Below are positions 24,313 through 33,462 of a DNA stretch of 64,000 nucleotides, one piece after another. Position 1 is the first letter of the stretch; the number at the start of each line of letters is the position of its first letter. The position numbers and the translations under genes are program-made. Origin of the DNA: Paraburkholderia bryophila (GTDB lineage: Bacteria; Pseudomonadota; Gammaproteobacteria; Burkholderiales; Burkholderiaceae); contig NZ_JACCAS010000001.1 in assembly GCF_013409255.1 (NCBI RefSeq), forward strand, positions 2,356,001 to 2,420,000, written 5' to 3'. The notes beneath the pieces are model-generated. The model saw nothing but the letters and a program-made list of their open reading frames with translations. It did not search any database and was not told the DNA's origin.

Positions 24313-25374
24313 ATGAGCAGCGCTGATTCCGTGTCCCGCGTTGCGCGTCCCGCCATGGGTTTCTTCGAGCGGTACCTGACGGGTTGGGTTGCGCTGTGCA
24401 TCGTCGCGGGCATTGCGCTGGGGCAGTGGTCGCCGTCAGTCTTCGAGGCCATCGGTCGCATGGAAGTCGCGCAGGTCAATCTGCCCGTCGGCGTGCTGAT
24501 CTGGATCATGATCATCCCCATGCTGATCAAGATCGACTTCGGCGCCATGGCGCAGGTCAAGGGTCACTGGCGCGGCATCGGCGTCACGCTGTTCGTGAAC
24601 TGGCTCGTCAAGCCGTTTTCGATGGCCTTGCTTGGCTGGATTTTCGTGCGCCATGTGTTCGCCGCCTGGCTGCCGGCCGCGCAACTGGACAGCTACATCG
24701 CAGGCCTGATCCTGCTCGCGGCCGCGCCGTGCACGGCGATGGTATTTGTCTGGTCGCAGCTGTGCAAAGGCGATCCGTACTTCACGCTGTCACAGGTTGC
24801 ACTCAACGACGCGATCATGATCGTCGCGTTCGCGCCGATGGTCGCACTGCTGCTCGGGCTGTCGGCCATCACCGTGCCGTGGGATACGCTCATCGCGTCG
24901 GTAGGACTCTACATCGTCGTCCCAGTCGCGATCGCGCAGATTCTGCGTCGCGTGCTGCTCGCGAAGGGCGAGGCACATTTCAGGCGCGCGGTCTCCCGCC
25001 TCGGCCCGTATTCGATCTGTGCGCTGCTCGCGACCCTCGTGCTGCTGTTCGCGTTTCAGGGGCAGGCCATCGTGCATGAGCCGCTGGTGATCGCGATGCT
25101 CGCCGTGCCGATTTTGATCCAGGTGTTCCTGAACTCGGGCCTCGCCTATCTGCTCAACCGCAAGCTCGGCGTCGCGCATTGCGTGGCCGGTCCGTCGAGC
25201 TTGATCGGCGCAAGCAATTTCTTCGAACTGGCCGTGGCAACCGCCATCAGCCTGTTTGGTTTCCAGTCGGGCGCTGCGCTCGCGACCGTCGTCGGCGTGC
25301 TGATCGAGGTGCCGGTCATGCTGCTGGTCGTAGCCGTCGTGAACCGCTCGCAGCGCTGGTACGAAGCGTATTGA
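24313..25374 (+). CDS. arsB: ACR3-family arsenite efflux permease
   Basis: A 353-residue membrane protein with about 10 helices and ACR3 hallmarks: the essential Cys in LLAAAPCTAMVFVWS, the GDPYFTLSQVALND stretch, and GPSSLIGASNFFELAVATAI near the end. It exports trivalent arsenite across the inner membrane. This is the Acr3 type (often annotated arsB or acr3), not the E. coli ArsB type. It follows arsR by 46 bases with a GGAG ribosome site, and arsC follows 9 bases after its stop. Confidence 0.94.
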   Translation: MSSADSVSRVARPAMGFFERYLTGWVALCIVAGIALGQWSPSVFEAIGRMEVAQVNLPVGVLIWIMIIPMLIKIDFGAMAQVKGHWRGIGVTLFVNWLVKPFSMALLGWIFVRHVFAAWLPAAQLDSYIAGLILLAAAPCTAMVFVWSQLCKGDPYFTLSQVALNDAIMIVAFAPMVALLLGLSAITVPWDTLIASVGLYIVVPVAIAQILRRVLLAKGEAHFRRAVSRLGPYSICALLATLVLLFAFQGQAIVHEPLVIAMLAVPILIQVFLNSGLAYLLNRKLGVAHCVAGPSSLIGASNFFELAVATAISLFGFQSGAALATVVGVLIEVPVMLLVVAVVNRSQRWYEAY

Positions 25375-25383
25375 GGATCGACC

Positions 25384-26211
25384 ATGAGCGTCACCATCTA
25401 TCACAACCCCGACTGTGGAACATCGCGCAATGTGCTTGCGCTGCTGCGTGAGGCTGGCGAGAACCCGCAGGTCATCGAATATCTCAAGACGCCACCTGAC
25501 CGCGCAACGCTCGAGCGGCTCATCGCAGACACCGGCATGGCAGTCAGGGACGTGCTGCGCATCAAAGGTACGCCCTACAAGGAACTTGGGCTCGGGGATC
25601 CAGCATTGAGCGATGCCCAGTTGATCGACGCGATGCTTGCCCATCCGATCCTGATGAACAGGCCGATTGTCGCGACGCCGCGTGGCACGCGCCTTTGCCG
25701 GCCTTCGGACGCCGTGACCGGGCTGCTGGATCGTGCCCCGGAGCACGAGGTGCTGAAGGAGGAAGGCGTGCCGTTCATCGTCGCACGCGCGATCGCCAGC
25801 AACGATGCCGGGTTCGTCAATGCGTTGCGGGACGTCGATCTGCCGGGCAGCGACCTTGACGAAGCGGGCCGCAGCTTCTTCGCGTTTAGCACGCTTGCCG
25901 GCTCACACGTAGGCTACGGGGGATTCGAACAGTACGGCAGCGATGTGCTGGTCCGCTCGGTCATCGTAGAGCCGCAACACCGCGGCAAAGGCATCGGCCG
26001 CAACCTGATCGCCGTACTGCTGCGCGAAGCGTTCGATGCAGGTGCCCGTAAGGCCTGGCTGTTCACCACCAACGCGACGGCGCTCTTCGAGAAGGCGGGA
26101 TTCAAGCCGGCCGCGCGCGACGCCGCGCCGGCAACAATCCTCGCAACCCGTCAGGCAACCGACCTGTGTCCCGCGACAGCTACGCTGCTCTCGCGTGCCA
26201 TTACCCTGTAG
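25384..26211 (+). CDS. arsC: arsenate reductase fused to GNAT acetyltransferase (ArsC-ArsN)
   Basis: A 275-residue two-domain protein. Residues 1-125 are a glutaredoxin-coupled ArsC: catalytic Cys 11 in YHNPDCGTSRNVLAL and the arginine loop IVATPRGTRLCRPSD. Residues about 135-270 are a GNAT N-acetyltransferase with the acetyl-CoA loop VEPQHRGKGIGRNLI and a closing TTNATALFEKAGF. The second part resembles ArsN-type enzymes of arsenic operons. Arsenate would be reduced to arsenite for the pump, while the second domain may acetylate an organoarsenical. The fusion is in frame with no stop between the domains. It is cotranscribed with arsB and arsH. Confidence 0.92.
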   Translation: MSVTIYHNPDCGTSRNVLALLREAGENPQVIEYLKTPPDRATLERLIADTGMAVRDVLRIKGTPYKELGLGDPALSDAQLIDAMLAHPILMNRPIVATPRGTRLCRPSDAVTGLLDRAPEHEVLKEEGVPFIVARAIASNDAGFVNALRDVDLPGSDLDEAGRSFFAFSTLAGSHVGYGGFEQYGSDVLVRSVIVEPQHRGKGIGRNLIAVLLREAFDAGARKAWLFTTNATALFEKAGFKPAARDAAPATILATRQATDLCPATATLLSRAITL

Positions 26212-26223
26212 TTCATCCACACG

Positions 26224-26988
26224 ATGCAATCAGACTTACCGAACATCCGCCTCTCCCATCTCGATACCCCGGATCTTGCGAAGCTGAGACCGCAGGCGGT
26301 ATCGCAACATCCCCCTCGCATCCTGCTGCTTTACGGCTCGTTGCGCCCGACGTCCTATAGCCGGTTACTGACGCTCGAAGCCGAGCGCATCCTCCGCCAG
26401 TTCGGAGCCGAAACGAAGGTGTTCGAGCCACAGGATCTGCCACTCGCTGATAGCGTCCCGGCCGACCACCCGAAGGTGGTCGAACTGCGCGAGCTGTCGA
26501 TCTGGTCCGAAGGACAGGTGTGGTGTAGCCCCGAGCGGCATGGCACGCTGACCGGCATATTCAAGAACCAGATCGACTGGCTGCCGCTCGACTCCGGCAG
26601 TGTCCGCCCGACGCAGGGACGCACGCTGGCCGTCATGCAGGTTTCGGGTGGTTCGCAGTCGTTCAATGCCGTCAACGCGTTGCGCATACTTGGGCGCTGG
26701 ATGCGGATGGTGACGATCCCCAATCAGAGTTCGGTGGCGAAGGCATTCCAGGAGTTTGACGAGAACGGCCGCATGAAGCCGTCGTCGTACTACGATCGCG
26801 TGGTCGACGTGATGGAGGAACTGTACAAGTTCACGCTCCTCGTGCGCGACCGTTCGGACTATCTGACCGACCGCTATAGCGAACGCAAGCAGAGGGCCCC
26901 GGCAGCCGTTACTGCGCTCGTCAGCGCGGCCATGGCTCATGAACACAGCGCACGGAACGCCGACACCGACGACAGTGAAGTCGAGTAA
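26224..26988 (+). CDS. arsH: ArsH, NADPH-dependent FMN reductase
   Basis: A 254-residue flavoprotein of the ArsH family. The flavodoxin-like phosphate loop is [10 protein letters not shown], and family motifs [18 protein letters not shown] and [15 protein letters not shown] are present. ArsH proteins oxidise trivalent organoarsenicals such as methylarsenite to less toxic pentavalent forms. It is the last gene of the operon, 12 bases after the fusion gene. The family suggests the cell meets organoarsenicals, consistent with the GNAT domain next door. Confidence 0.94.
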   Translation: MQSDLPNIRLSHLDTPDLAKLRPQAVSQHPPRILLLYGSLRPTSYSRLLTLEAERILRQFGAETKVFEPQDLPLADSVPADHPKVVELRELSIWSEGQVWCSPERHGTLTGIFKNQIDWLPLDSGSVRPTQGRTLAVMQVSGGSQSFNAVNALRILGRWMRMVTIPNQSSVAKAFQEFDENGRMKPSSYYDRVVDVMEELYKFTLLVRDRSDYLTDRYSERKQRAPAAVTALVSAAMAHEHSARNADTDDSEVE

Positions 26989-27084
26989 CGCGCCCGACCG
27001 ATCGGAGCCGATGGGCCACCTGAGCGCTCGCGCATCCGCTCCTGCAAATGCTGCAGGTCAGGAAATGCCCCTGAATCCCGGATA

Positions 27085-27117
27085 CAAAAAGAAAAGCCCC
27101 GCACAAAGGCGGGGCTG
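27085..27117 (-). terminator. intrinsic terminator of ssb
   Basis: AGCCCCGC (27095-27102) and GCGGGGCT (27109-27116) form an 8-base-pair stem with a 6-base loop. On the minus strand TTTTCTTTTT follows, as expected for the leftward ssb transcript. It may also stop the arsenic operon from the other side, less efficiently. Confidence 0.85.
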
Positions 27118-27144
27118 ATCTTTACAGTTTTTGGTTACGGGACC

Positions 27145-27693
27145 TCAGAACGGAATATCGTCGTCCATCTCATCAAAGCCGCCGCCAGCCGGCGCGCTCG
27201 GACGGCTAGCACCACCGCCGCCACCACCGCTGCCGCCACGCGAAGCCCCACCACCCGACACAGCGCGGCCACCACCACCGCCGCCGCCGCTACGTTCCGA
27301 CGGCTCACCACGGCTATAACCGCCACCGCCTTCGTCACCGCCGCCACCCATCGCGCCGCCGCGGCCGCCCAGCATTTGCATCTGCTCGGCGACGATTTCC
27401 GTCGAATAGCGGTCCGTGCCGTCTTGCGCTTGCCACTTACGGGTCCGGATGCGCCCTTCCAGGTACACCGACGAGCCCTTCTTCAGATATTCGTTGACGA
27501 TTTCCGCGAGGCGGCCGAAGAACGACACGCGGTGCCATTCGGTCGCTTCCTTCATTTCGCCGGACGCCTTGTCCTTGTACCGATCCGTCGTTGCAAGGCG
27601 GATGTTCGCCACTGCGTCGCCGCTCGGAAGATAACGGACTTCCGGATCGGCTCCGAGATTGCCGACGAGAATGACCTTGTTCACGGATGCCAT
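27145..27693 (-). CDS. ssb: single-stranded DNA-binding protein
   Basis: A 182-residue SSB. The N-terminal OB fold (1-112) starts [20 protein letters not shown] and includes [15 protein letters not shown] long Gly/Ser-rich flexible linker (about 113-172) follows, ending in the acidic tip MDDDIPF that recruits repair and replication partners. Length is normal for the family. It lies leftward, upstream of its terminator, next to an MFS gene and then the divergent uvrA. Confidence 0.97.
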   Translation of the reverse strand: MASVNKVILVGNLGADPEVRYLPSGDAVANIRLATTDRYKDKASGEMKEATEWHRVSFFGRLAEIVNEYLKKGSSVYLEGRIRTRKWQAQDGTDRYSTEIVAEQMQMLGGRGGAMGGGGDEGGGGYSRGEPSERSGGGGGGGRAVSGGGASRGGSGGGGGGASRPSAPAGGGFDEMDDDIPF

Positions 27694-27815
27694 GAGTTTC
27701 TCCTGTTGATTCCGTTGCGGGCGGCGCGGTACGACACGGTTCGCGTCTCATGGCCGGCAGGCCCGAGACCAGAACTGCGCCTCTGCCCGCCGCCGGGTGA
27801 GTTCTGGGTGTTCAG

Positions 27816-29003
27816 CTACGCCTTGCGCGGCGGCTGTTTCATATTGGCGGCGATTATAAGCCAGCACAACACGAGCCCCGAGCAGGTAAAGAATACTGCG
27901 CTCGCTCCATCCACCTTGAGCAGCCAGCCGCCAACCACCCCGCCCAGCGCGAGGCCGATCGACTGCGTGGTGTTATACACGCCGGCCGCCGCGCCCTTAC
28001 GGGTGCCCGGCGCCAGTTTCGACACCAGCGAAGGCTGTGACGCCTCAAGGATATTGAAGCCGAGAAAGTACACAAAAAGGATCGCTGCCACACTCAGAAT
28101 CGTATGCGGAGCGACGCCCAATAACAACTGTCCGATCAGGATAAGACCGATCGCCGACAGCAGCACGATTTTCATTTTCCCGCGCTTTTCGGCGGCGATG
28201 ATCGCCGGCACCATCATCACGAACGACAGCCCCATGACCGGCAAATAAACCTTCCAGTGCGACGCGACCGGTAAGCCGCCTGCTTCGAGAATGCGCGGCA
28301 CGACGAGGAACAGCGCGGTTTGCGTAGCATGCAGCACGAGCACGCCGAAGTTCAAACGCAGCAGTTCGACGTTATGCAGCACCTCGGCGAACGGCGCGCG
28401 CACATGCACCGGCTTCGGCGCGTCGGGTACGACCCACAGCACCAGGCCGATCGCCAGAATCGAGAAGATGCCGACCAGCGTGAACAAACCGCTCATGCCG
28501 ACCCACTGGAATACGATCGGCGCACCGATAATCGCCACCGCGAACGACACGCCGATGCTGGCACCGACCATCGCCATCGCCTTGGTGCGATGCTCTTCGG
28601 ACGTGAGGTCGGCGATAAACGCGATCACCGCCGACGACACCGCGCCCATCCCCTGAATCACGCGGCCGACGATGATCCACGTCATGTCGTGCGCGCCCGC
28701 CGCGACGAAGCTGCCGAGCGCGAAGATCAGCAGACCGATCGCGATCACCGGCTTGCGGCCGATCTTGTCGGAAACCCAGCCGTAAAAGATGTAGAGCATG
28801 GACTGCGTGACGCCGTACGCGCCGAGCGCGATGCCCACCAGCAGCACGTTGTCGCCGCCCGGAATGGTTTTCGCGTAGATCGAGAACACCGGCATGATCA
28901 TGAACAGACCGAGCATACGCAGCGCGAAGATGGCGGCCAGCGACACGGTCGCGCGCAGTTCAGGCGCGCTCATGCGTGAGGATGTTGCGGACGGATTGGA
29001 CAT
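27816..29003 (-). CDS. MFS transporter (YajR-like)
   Basis: A 395-residue major facilitator permease with 12 predicted helices. The loop 2-3 motif is GWVSDKIGRKPVIAIG, and TSEEHRTKAMAMVGASIG lies mid-protein. The region around RMLGLFMIMPVFSIYAKTIPGG resembles YajR-type transporters, though the C-terminal YAM domain of E. coli YajR is absent. The start at 29003 is chosen because it precedes the first helix naturally; the frame extends further without support. It sits between ssb and uvrA as in other Burkholderia. The substrate is unknown. Confidence 0.88.
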   Translation of the reverse strand: MSNPSATSSRMSAPELRATVSLAAIFALRMLGLFMIMPVFSIYAKTIPGGDNVLLVGIALGAYGVTQSMLYIFYGWVSDKIGRKPVIAIGLLIFALGSFVAAGAHDMTWIIVGRVIQGMGAVSSAVIAFIADLTSEEHRTKAMAMVGASIGVSFAVAIIGAPIVFQWVGMSGLFTLVGIFSILAIGLVLWVVPDAPKPVHVRAPFAEVLHNVELLRLNFGVLVLHATQTALFLVVPRILEAGGLPVASHWKVYLPVMGLSFVMMVPAIIAAEKRGKMKIVLLSAIGLILIGQLLLGVAPHTILSVAAILFVYFLGFNILEASQPSLVSKLAPGTRKGAAAGVYNTTQSIGLALGGVVGGWLLKVDGASAVFFTCSGLVLCWLIIAANMKQPPRKA

Positions 29004-29324
29004 CGGGAGCGTTCTTTGAATGAGCGGGGCGGCACATCGCCGAAGGGCGGCCACCAGCGGGCGGCTTACCGTGGGACGGCGGGAAGCATGCGGCGCGGCG
29101 TTCGAGCCGACGGCCTTGCAGCACTCCCACTGACGCCTCGCGGTGCCTTGTACTCACGAGGAACGGCCCCAGTTAGACCTCTTCCCCGCGGCGCTGAACC
29201 GCTGCCTTACAGCTTGCCTCAGTGCTTCTTCAGCCTGTCAGGAAGCCGTAACGGCGGTCTTGAAAAGTCGTTATAGTAGCAGGTTTAGCCCCTTCCTCTT
29301 TCCGCCAGTTCATGGAATAAATCC
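29004..29324. other. 321-base divergent promoter region of MFS gene and uvrA
   Basis: No gene is supported. I looked for a LexA-type dyad (CTGTAT-like) and found no convincing one. The last bases carry a 13-base tandem duplication that creates a two-codon frame (ATG GAA TAA at 29312-29320) just ahead of the uvrA start. Confidence 0.55.
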
Positions 29325-32198
29325 GTGGAACAAATCCGTATTCGTGGGGCTCGCACCCACAACCTGAAGAACGTCAACCTCGATCTTCCACGTCACAAGC
29401 TCGTCGTCATTACGGGCCTTTCGGGCTCGGGCAAATCGTCGCTGGCGTTCGACACGCTCTATGCGGAAGGACAGCGGCGCTACGTCGAAAGTCTTTCGGC
29501 CTATGCGCGCCAGTTCCTGCAGTTGATGGAAAAACCGGACGTCGATCTGATCGAAGGCCTGTCGCCGGCAATCTCGATCGAGCAGAAAGCGACCTCGCAC
29601 AATCCGCGCTCCACGGTCGGCACCGTGACCGAAATTCACGACTATCTGCGGCTCCTGTTCGCACGGGTCGGCACGCCGTATTGTCCGGATCACGAAATCC
29701 CGCTGGAGGCGCAAAGCGTCTCGCAGATGGTCGACGCGGCGCTCGCGTTGCCCGAAGAAACGAAGCTGATGATCCTCGCGCCGGTGGTGGCCGACCGCAA
29801 GGGCGAGCACGTCGAACTGTTCGAGGAAATGCAGGCGCAGGGCTTTATCCGTTTCCGCGTGCGCTCGGGCGGCGGCACCGCCAACGAAGGCGTCGCGAAG
29901 ATCTATGAAGTCGACGCGCTGCCGAAGCTGAAAAAGAACGACAAGCACACCATCGACGTCGTGGTCGACCGACTGAAGGTGCGGCCGGACATGAAGCAGC
30001 GCCTCGCCGAATCGTTCGAAACGGCACTGCGCCTCGCCGACGGCCGCGCGATCGCGCTCGAAATGGACACCGACAAAGAGAAGCTGTTCAGCTCGAAGTT
30101 CGCCTGCCCGATCTGCTCGTATTCGCTGCAGGAACTGGAGCCGCGGCTCTTCTCGTTCAACAACCCGATGGGCGCGTGCCCGGAATGCGACGGCCTCGGC
30201 CAGATCACCTTCTTCGATCCGAAGCGGGTGGTCGCGCATCCGTCGCTGTCGCTCGCGGCCGGCGCGGTGAAGGGTTGGGACCGGCGCAACCAGTTCTACT
30301 TCCAGATGCTGCAGAGTCTCGCGGCGTTCTACGAGTTCGACATCGACATGGCGGTCGAAGATCTGCCGGAGAAGGTCCGCAAGATCCTGCTGTTCGGTTC
30401 GGGCAAGCAGGAAATTCCGTTCTCGTACATCAACGAACGCGGCCGCACGTCGGTGCGCGAGCACGTGTTCGAAGGGATCATCCCGAATCTGGAGCGGCGC
30501 TACCGCGAGACCGATTCGGTCGCGGTGCGCGAAGAGCTCGCCAAGTATCAGAACAACCAGCCCTGCCCCGCTTGCGCCGGCACGCGGCTGCGCCGCGAAG
30601 CGCGCTTCGTGCGGATCGGCTCGGACAGCGACGCGCGCGGCATCTTCGAAATCAGCGGCTGGCCGTTGCGCGACGCGCTCGGCTATTTCCAGACGCTGCG
30701 TCTGGAAGGCTCGAAGCGCGAGATCGCCGACAAGGTGGTCAAGGAAATCGTCGCGCGGCTCATGTTCCTGAATAACGTCGGGCTCGATTACCTGTCGCTC
30801 GAACGCAGCGCGGAAACGCTGTCGGGCGGCGAGGCGCAGCGCATTCGCCTCGCGTCGCAGATCGGCTCAGGCCTGACCGGCGTGATGTACGTGCTGGACG
30901 AGCCGTCCATCGGACTGCATCAGCGCGACAACGACCGGCTGATCGCCACGCTCAAGCATCTGCGCGACCTGGGCAACTCGGTGATCGTCGTCGAGCACGA
31001 CGAAGACATGATCCGCATGGCCGACTACGTGGTCGACATGGGACCCGGCGCGGGCGAACACGGCGGCATGGTGATCGCCGAAGGCACGCCGAAACAGGTG
31101 CAGGCGAACCCGGCGTCGATGACCGGGCAGTACATGTCCGGTGCGCTCAACATCGAGTATCCGGACGAACGCAAGGAGCCCGACGAACGGCGTCTGCGCA
31201 TCGTTGAGGCGTACGGCAACAATCTGAAACACGTGTCGCTCGATCTGCCGGTCGGCCTGCTCACCTGCGTGACCGGCGTGTCCGGCTCGGGCAAATCGAC
31301 GCTGATCAACGACACGCTGTACCTCGCGGTCTCGCATCACCTGTACGGGTCGTCCGCGGAGCCGGCGCCGTACGAGTCGATCGAAGGCCTCGAGCATTTC
31401 GACAAGGTCATCAACGTCGACCAGTCGCCGATCGGCCGCACACCGCGCTCGAACCCGGCCACCTACACGGGCCTCTTCACGCCGATCCGCGAACTGTTCG
31501 CCGGCGTGCCTGCGGCAAAAGAACGCGGCTACGATCCGGGCCGTTTTTCGTTCAACGTCAAGGGCGGCCGCTGCGAATCCTGCCAGGGCGACGGCGTGCT
31601 GAAGGTCGAGATGCACTTTTTGCCGGACGTGTACGTGCCTTGCGACGTCTGCCACGGCAAGCGCTACAACCGCGAAACGCTGGACGTTCAATACAAAGGC
31701 AAGAACATCAGCGAAGTGCTCGACCTGACGGTGGAAAACGCCTACGAGTTCTTCAAGCCGGTGCCGGTCGTCGCGCGCAAGCTGAAAACCTTGCTGGACG
31801 TGGGTCTGGGCTATATCCGCCTGGGCCAGTCGGCGACCACGCTGTCAGGCGGCGAAGCGCAGCGGGTCAAACTCTCGTTGGAACTGAGCAAGCGCGACAC
31901 GGGTCGCACTCTATACATTCTCGACGAGCCGACCACCGGCCTGCACTTTCACGATATCGCGCTGCTGCTGGAAGTCATCCATCGGTTACGTGACCAGGGT
32001 AATACTGTCGTGATCATCGAGCATAATCTCGATGTAATAAAGACCGCCGACTGGGTCATCGACCTCGGTCCGGAAGGCGGTGCGGGTGGCGGTCAGATCA
32101 TTGCCCAAGGCACGCCGGAGCAAGTGGCAAAGTCGAAAGCAAGTTTTACCGGAAAGTATCTGGCGCCCTTGCTGAAACGGGCCGCCAGCAAAAAGTAA
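29325..32198 (+). CDS. uvrA: excinuclease ABC subunit A
   Basis: A 957-residue UvrA, of normal family length. It has two ABC ATPase modules: Walker A in [16 protein letters not shown] (about 30-45) and [16 protein letters not shown] (about 645-660), and signature motifs [12 protein letters not shown] and [12 protein letters not shown]. Zinc-binding Cys pairs appear in [10 protein letters not shown] with CPECDGLG, and in [11 protein letters not shown] with [10 protein letters not shown]. It finds bulky DNA lesions in nucleotide excision repair and loads UvrB. The GTG at 29325 starts the conserved [16 protein letters not shown]; no strong ribosome site precedes it. Confidence 0.98.
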   Translation: MEQIRIRGARTHNLKNVNLDLPRHKLVVITGLSGSGKSSLAFDTLYAEGQRRYVESLSAYARQFLQLMEKPDVDLIEGLSPAISIEQKATSHNPRSTVGTVTEIHDYLRLLFARVGTPYCPDHEIPLEAQSVSQMVDAALALPEETKLMILAPVVADRKGEHVELFEEMQAQGFIRFRVRSGGGTANEGVAKIYEVDALPKLKKNDKHTIDVVVDRLKVRPDMKQRLAESFETALRLADGRAIALEMDTDKEKLFSSKFACPICSYSLQELEPRLFSFNNPMGACPECDGLGQITFFDPKRVVAHPSLSLAAGAVKGWDRRNQFYFQMLQSLAAFYEFDIDMAVEDLPEKVRKILLFGSGKQEIPFSYINERGRTSVREHVFEGIIPNLERRYRETDSVAVREELAKYQNNQPCPACAGTRLRREARFVRIGSDSDARGIFEISGWPLRDALGYFQTLRLEGSKREIADKVVKEIVARLMFLNNVGLDYLSLERSAETLSGGEAQRIRLASQIGSGLTGVMYVLDEPSIGLHQRDNDRLIATLKHLRDLGNSVIVVEHDEDMIRMADYVVDMGPGAGEHGGMVIAEGTPKQVQANPASMTGQYMSGALNIEYPDERKEPDERRLRIVEAYGNNLKHVSLDLPVGLLTCVTGVSGSGKSTLINDTLYLAVSHHLYGSSAEPAPYESIEGLEHFDKVINVDQSPIGRTPRSNPATYTGLFTPIRELFAGVPAAKERGYDPGRFSFNVKGGRCESCQGDGVLKVEMHFLPDVYVPCDVCHGKRYNRETLDVQYKGKNISEVLDLTVENAYEFFKPVPVVARKLKTLLDVGLGYIRLGQSATTLSGGEAQRVKLSLELSKRDTGRTLYILDEPTTGLHFHDIALLLEVIHRLRDQGNTVVIIEHNLDVIKTADWVIDLGPEGGAGGGQIIAQGTPEQVAKSKASFTGKYLAPLLKRAASKK

Positions 32199-32232
32199 CG
32201 CTGCACTTCACGGGTTGGAGACGGAATAAGCC

Positions 32233-33318
32233 ATGGCCAAGCGGAATCAGGCGCGCGACGACGGGCAAGTGCAGGACCTACGCCCACGCCCGGTCAGGCT
32301 GACTAGCGACATGAGCCTGCCGAAACTTTCGGCGGTCGAAATCGGCAGTTATGCGCTGATGCTGTTCGGCATGTGGGCGGTGATCGAACTGAGGCTGCTC
32401 GGCGCGCTGCTCGCCGGGCTGCTGGTGTTCCAGCTCGTGCATACCATCGCGCCGCGCATCGAGCGTCACATGTCGAGCAAGCGGGCACGCTGGCTCGCGG
32501 TGGTGTTTTTGTCGGTGGTGATCGTGGGCGCGTTGACCGGGCTCACGCTCGGCATCATCGCGCATTTCGAGAACGACGTGCCGAGCGTGCAGAACCTGCT
32601 CGACCAGGCGATGCAGCTCGTCGACGAGGCGCGCGGCCGCATTCCGCAGTTCATCGCCAACTATCTGCCGGTCGACACCGAGCAGATGAAGAGCCGGGCC
32701 ACCGAACTGATGACCACGCACGCCAACATGCTGTCTCAAAGCGGCAAGACGGCGGCGCGCGCGTTCACGCATATTCTGATCGGCATGATCATCGGCGCGA
32801 TCATCGCGGTCGGCGCGCAGAAGCATATGAACCGGCTGCCGTTGTCCACGGCGTTCATCACGCGCGTCACGCGTTTCGCCGACGCATTCCGCCGCATCGT
32901 GTTCGCACAGGTGAAGATCTCCGCGATCAATGCGACCTTCACCGGCATCTTCCTGCTGGTGATCCTGCCGATCTTCCACGACACGTTGCCGCTGTCGAAA
33001 ACGCTGGTGCTGGTCACGTTCATCGTCGGCTTGCTGCCGGTGATCGGCAATCTGATCTCGAACACGATCATCGTCGCAGTGGCGCTGTCGGTGAGCTTTC
33101 CGGCGGCGGTCATGTCGCTCGTGTTCCTGATCCTGATTCACAAGCTCGAGTACTTCCTGAACGCGCGTATTGTCGGCGGCCAGATCGAGGCGCGCGCGTG
33201 GGAATTGCTGATCGCGATGCTGGTGATGGAAGCGGCGTTCGGTATTCCCGGCGTGGTCGCCGCGCCGATTTTCTACGCGTATATCAAGCGGGAATTGATT
33301 TATTTGCGGCTGGTTTGA
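32233..33318 (+). CDS. AI-2E/PerM-family permease
   Basis: A 361-residue inner-membrane protein. Helices cluster at about 35-75 and 88-112. A soluble segment follows (113-180), then at least four helices, with the late signature ILIHKLEYFLNARIVGGQIEARAWELL and GIPGVVAAPIFYAYIKREL. These features mark the AI-2E (PerM/YdiK) family, whose members export varied small molecules or ions; autoinducer-2 export is only one proposal. The start ATG at 32233 lies 34 bases after uvrA, so the two may share a transcript. Confidence 0.9.
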   Translation: MAKRNQARDDGQVQDLRPRPVRLTSDMSLPKLSAVEIGSYALMLFGMWAVIELRLLGALLAGLLVFQLVHTIAPRIERHMSSKRARWLAVVFLSVVIVGALTGLTLGIIAHFENDVPSVQNLLDQAMQLVDEARGRIPQFIANYLPVDTEQMKSRATELMTTHANMLSQSGKTAARAFTHILIGMIIGAIIAVGAQKHMNRLPLSTAFITRVTRFADAFRRIVFAQVKISAINATFTGIFLLVILPIFHDTLPLSKTLVLVTFIVGLLPVIGNLISNTIIVAVALSVSFPAAVMSLVFLILIHKLEYFLNARIVGGQIEARAWELLIAMLVMEAAFGIPGVVAAPIFYAYIKRELIYLRLV

Positions 33319-33414
33319 GGCACGCTCGCGGGCGGCTGGGCCGCCACGCACGCAAACTCGATCACTACATTTACTTACCACCTCGACCTCCGGCGAATCG
33401 GTTGTCATGAGCCT

Positions 33415-33434
33415 GTCCACGCATTGGCGTGGAC
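33415..33434. promoter_or_regulatory. inverted repeat ahead of the effector-like gene
   Basis: GTCCACGC and GCGTGGAC form a perfect 8-base-pair palindrome around the tetranucleotide ATTG, 28 bases before the start codon. No T-run follows. It could be an operator or an mRNA hairpin near the ribosome site. Confidence 0.4.
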
Positions 33435-33462
33435 GTTCTCAACAGCGAGGCGAGGTGAGCAT

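Noticed and set aside
27145..27350. Simple repeat in ssb as a separate repeat element
   Set aside because: The GGN-rich tract is the normal Gly-rich linker of SSB and remains in frame.
29004..29324. LexA/SOS box ahead of uvrA
   Set aside because: No convincing CTGTAT-type dyad could be found by eye on either strand.
29310..30464. 384-codon leftward frame over uvrA
   Set aside because: Antisense to the conserved UvrA N-terminal half; composition is that of a shadow frame.
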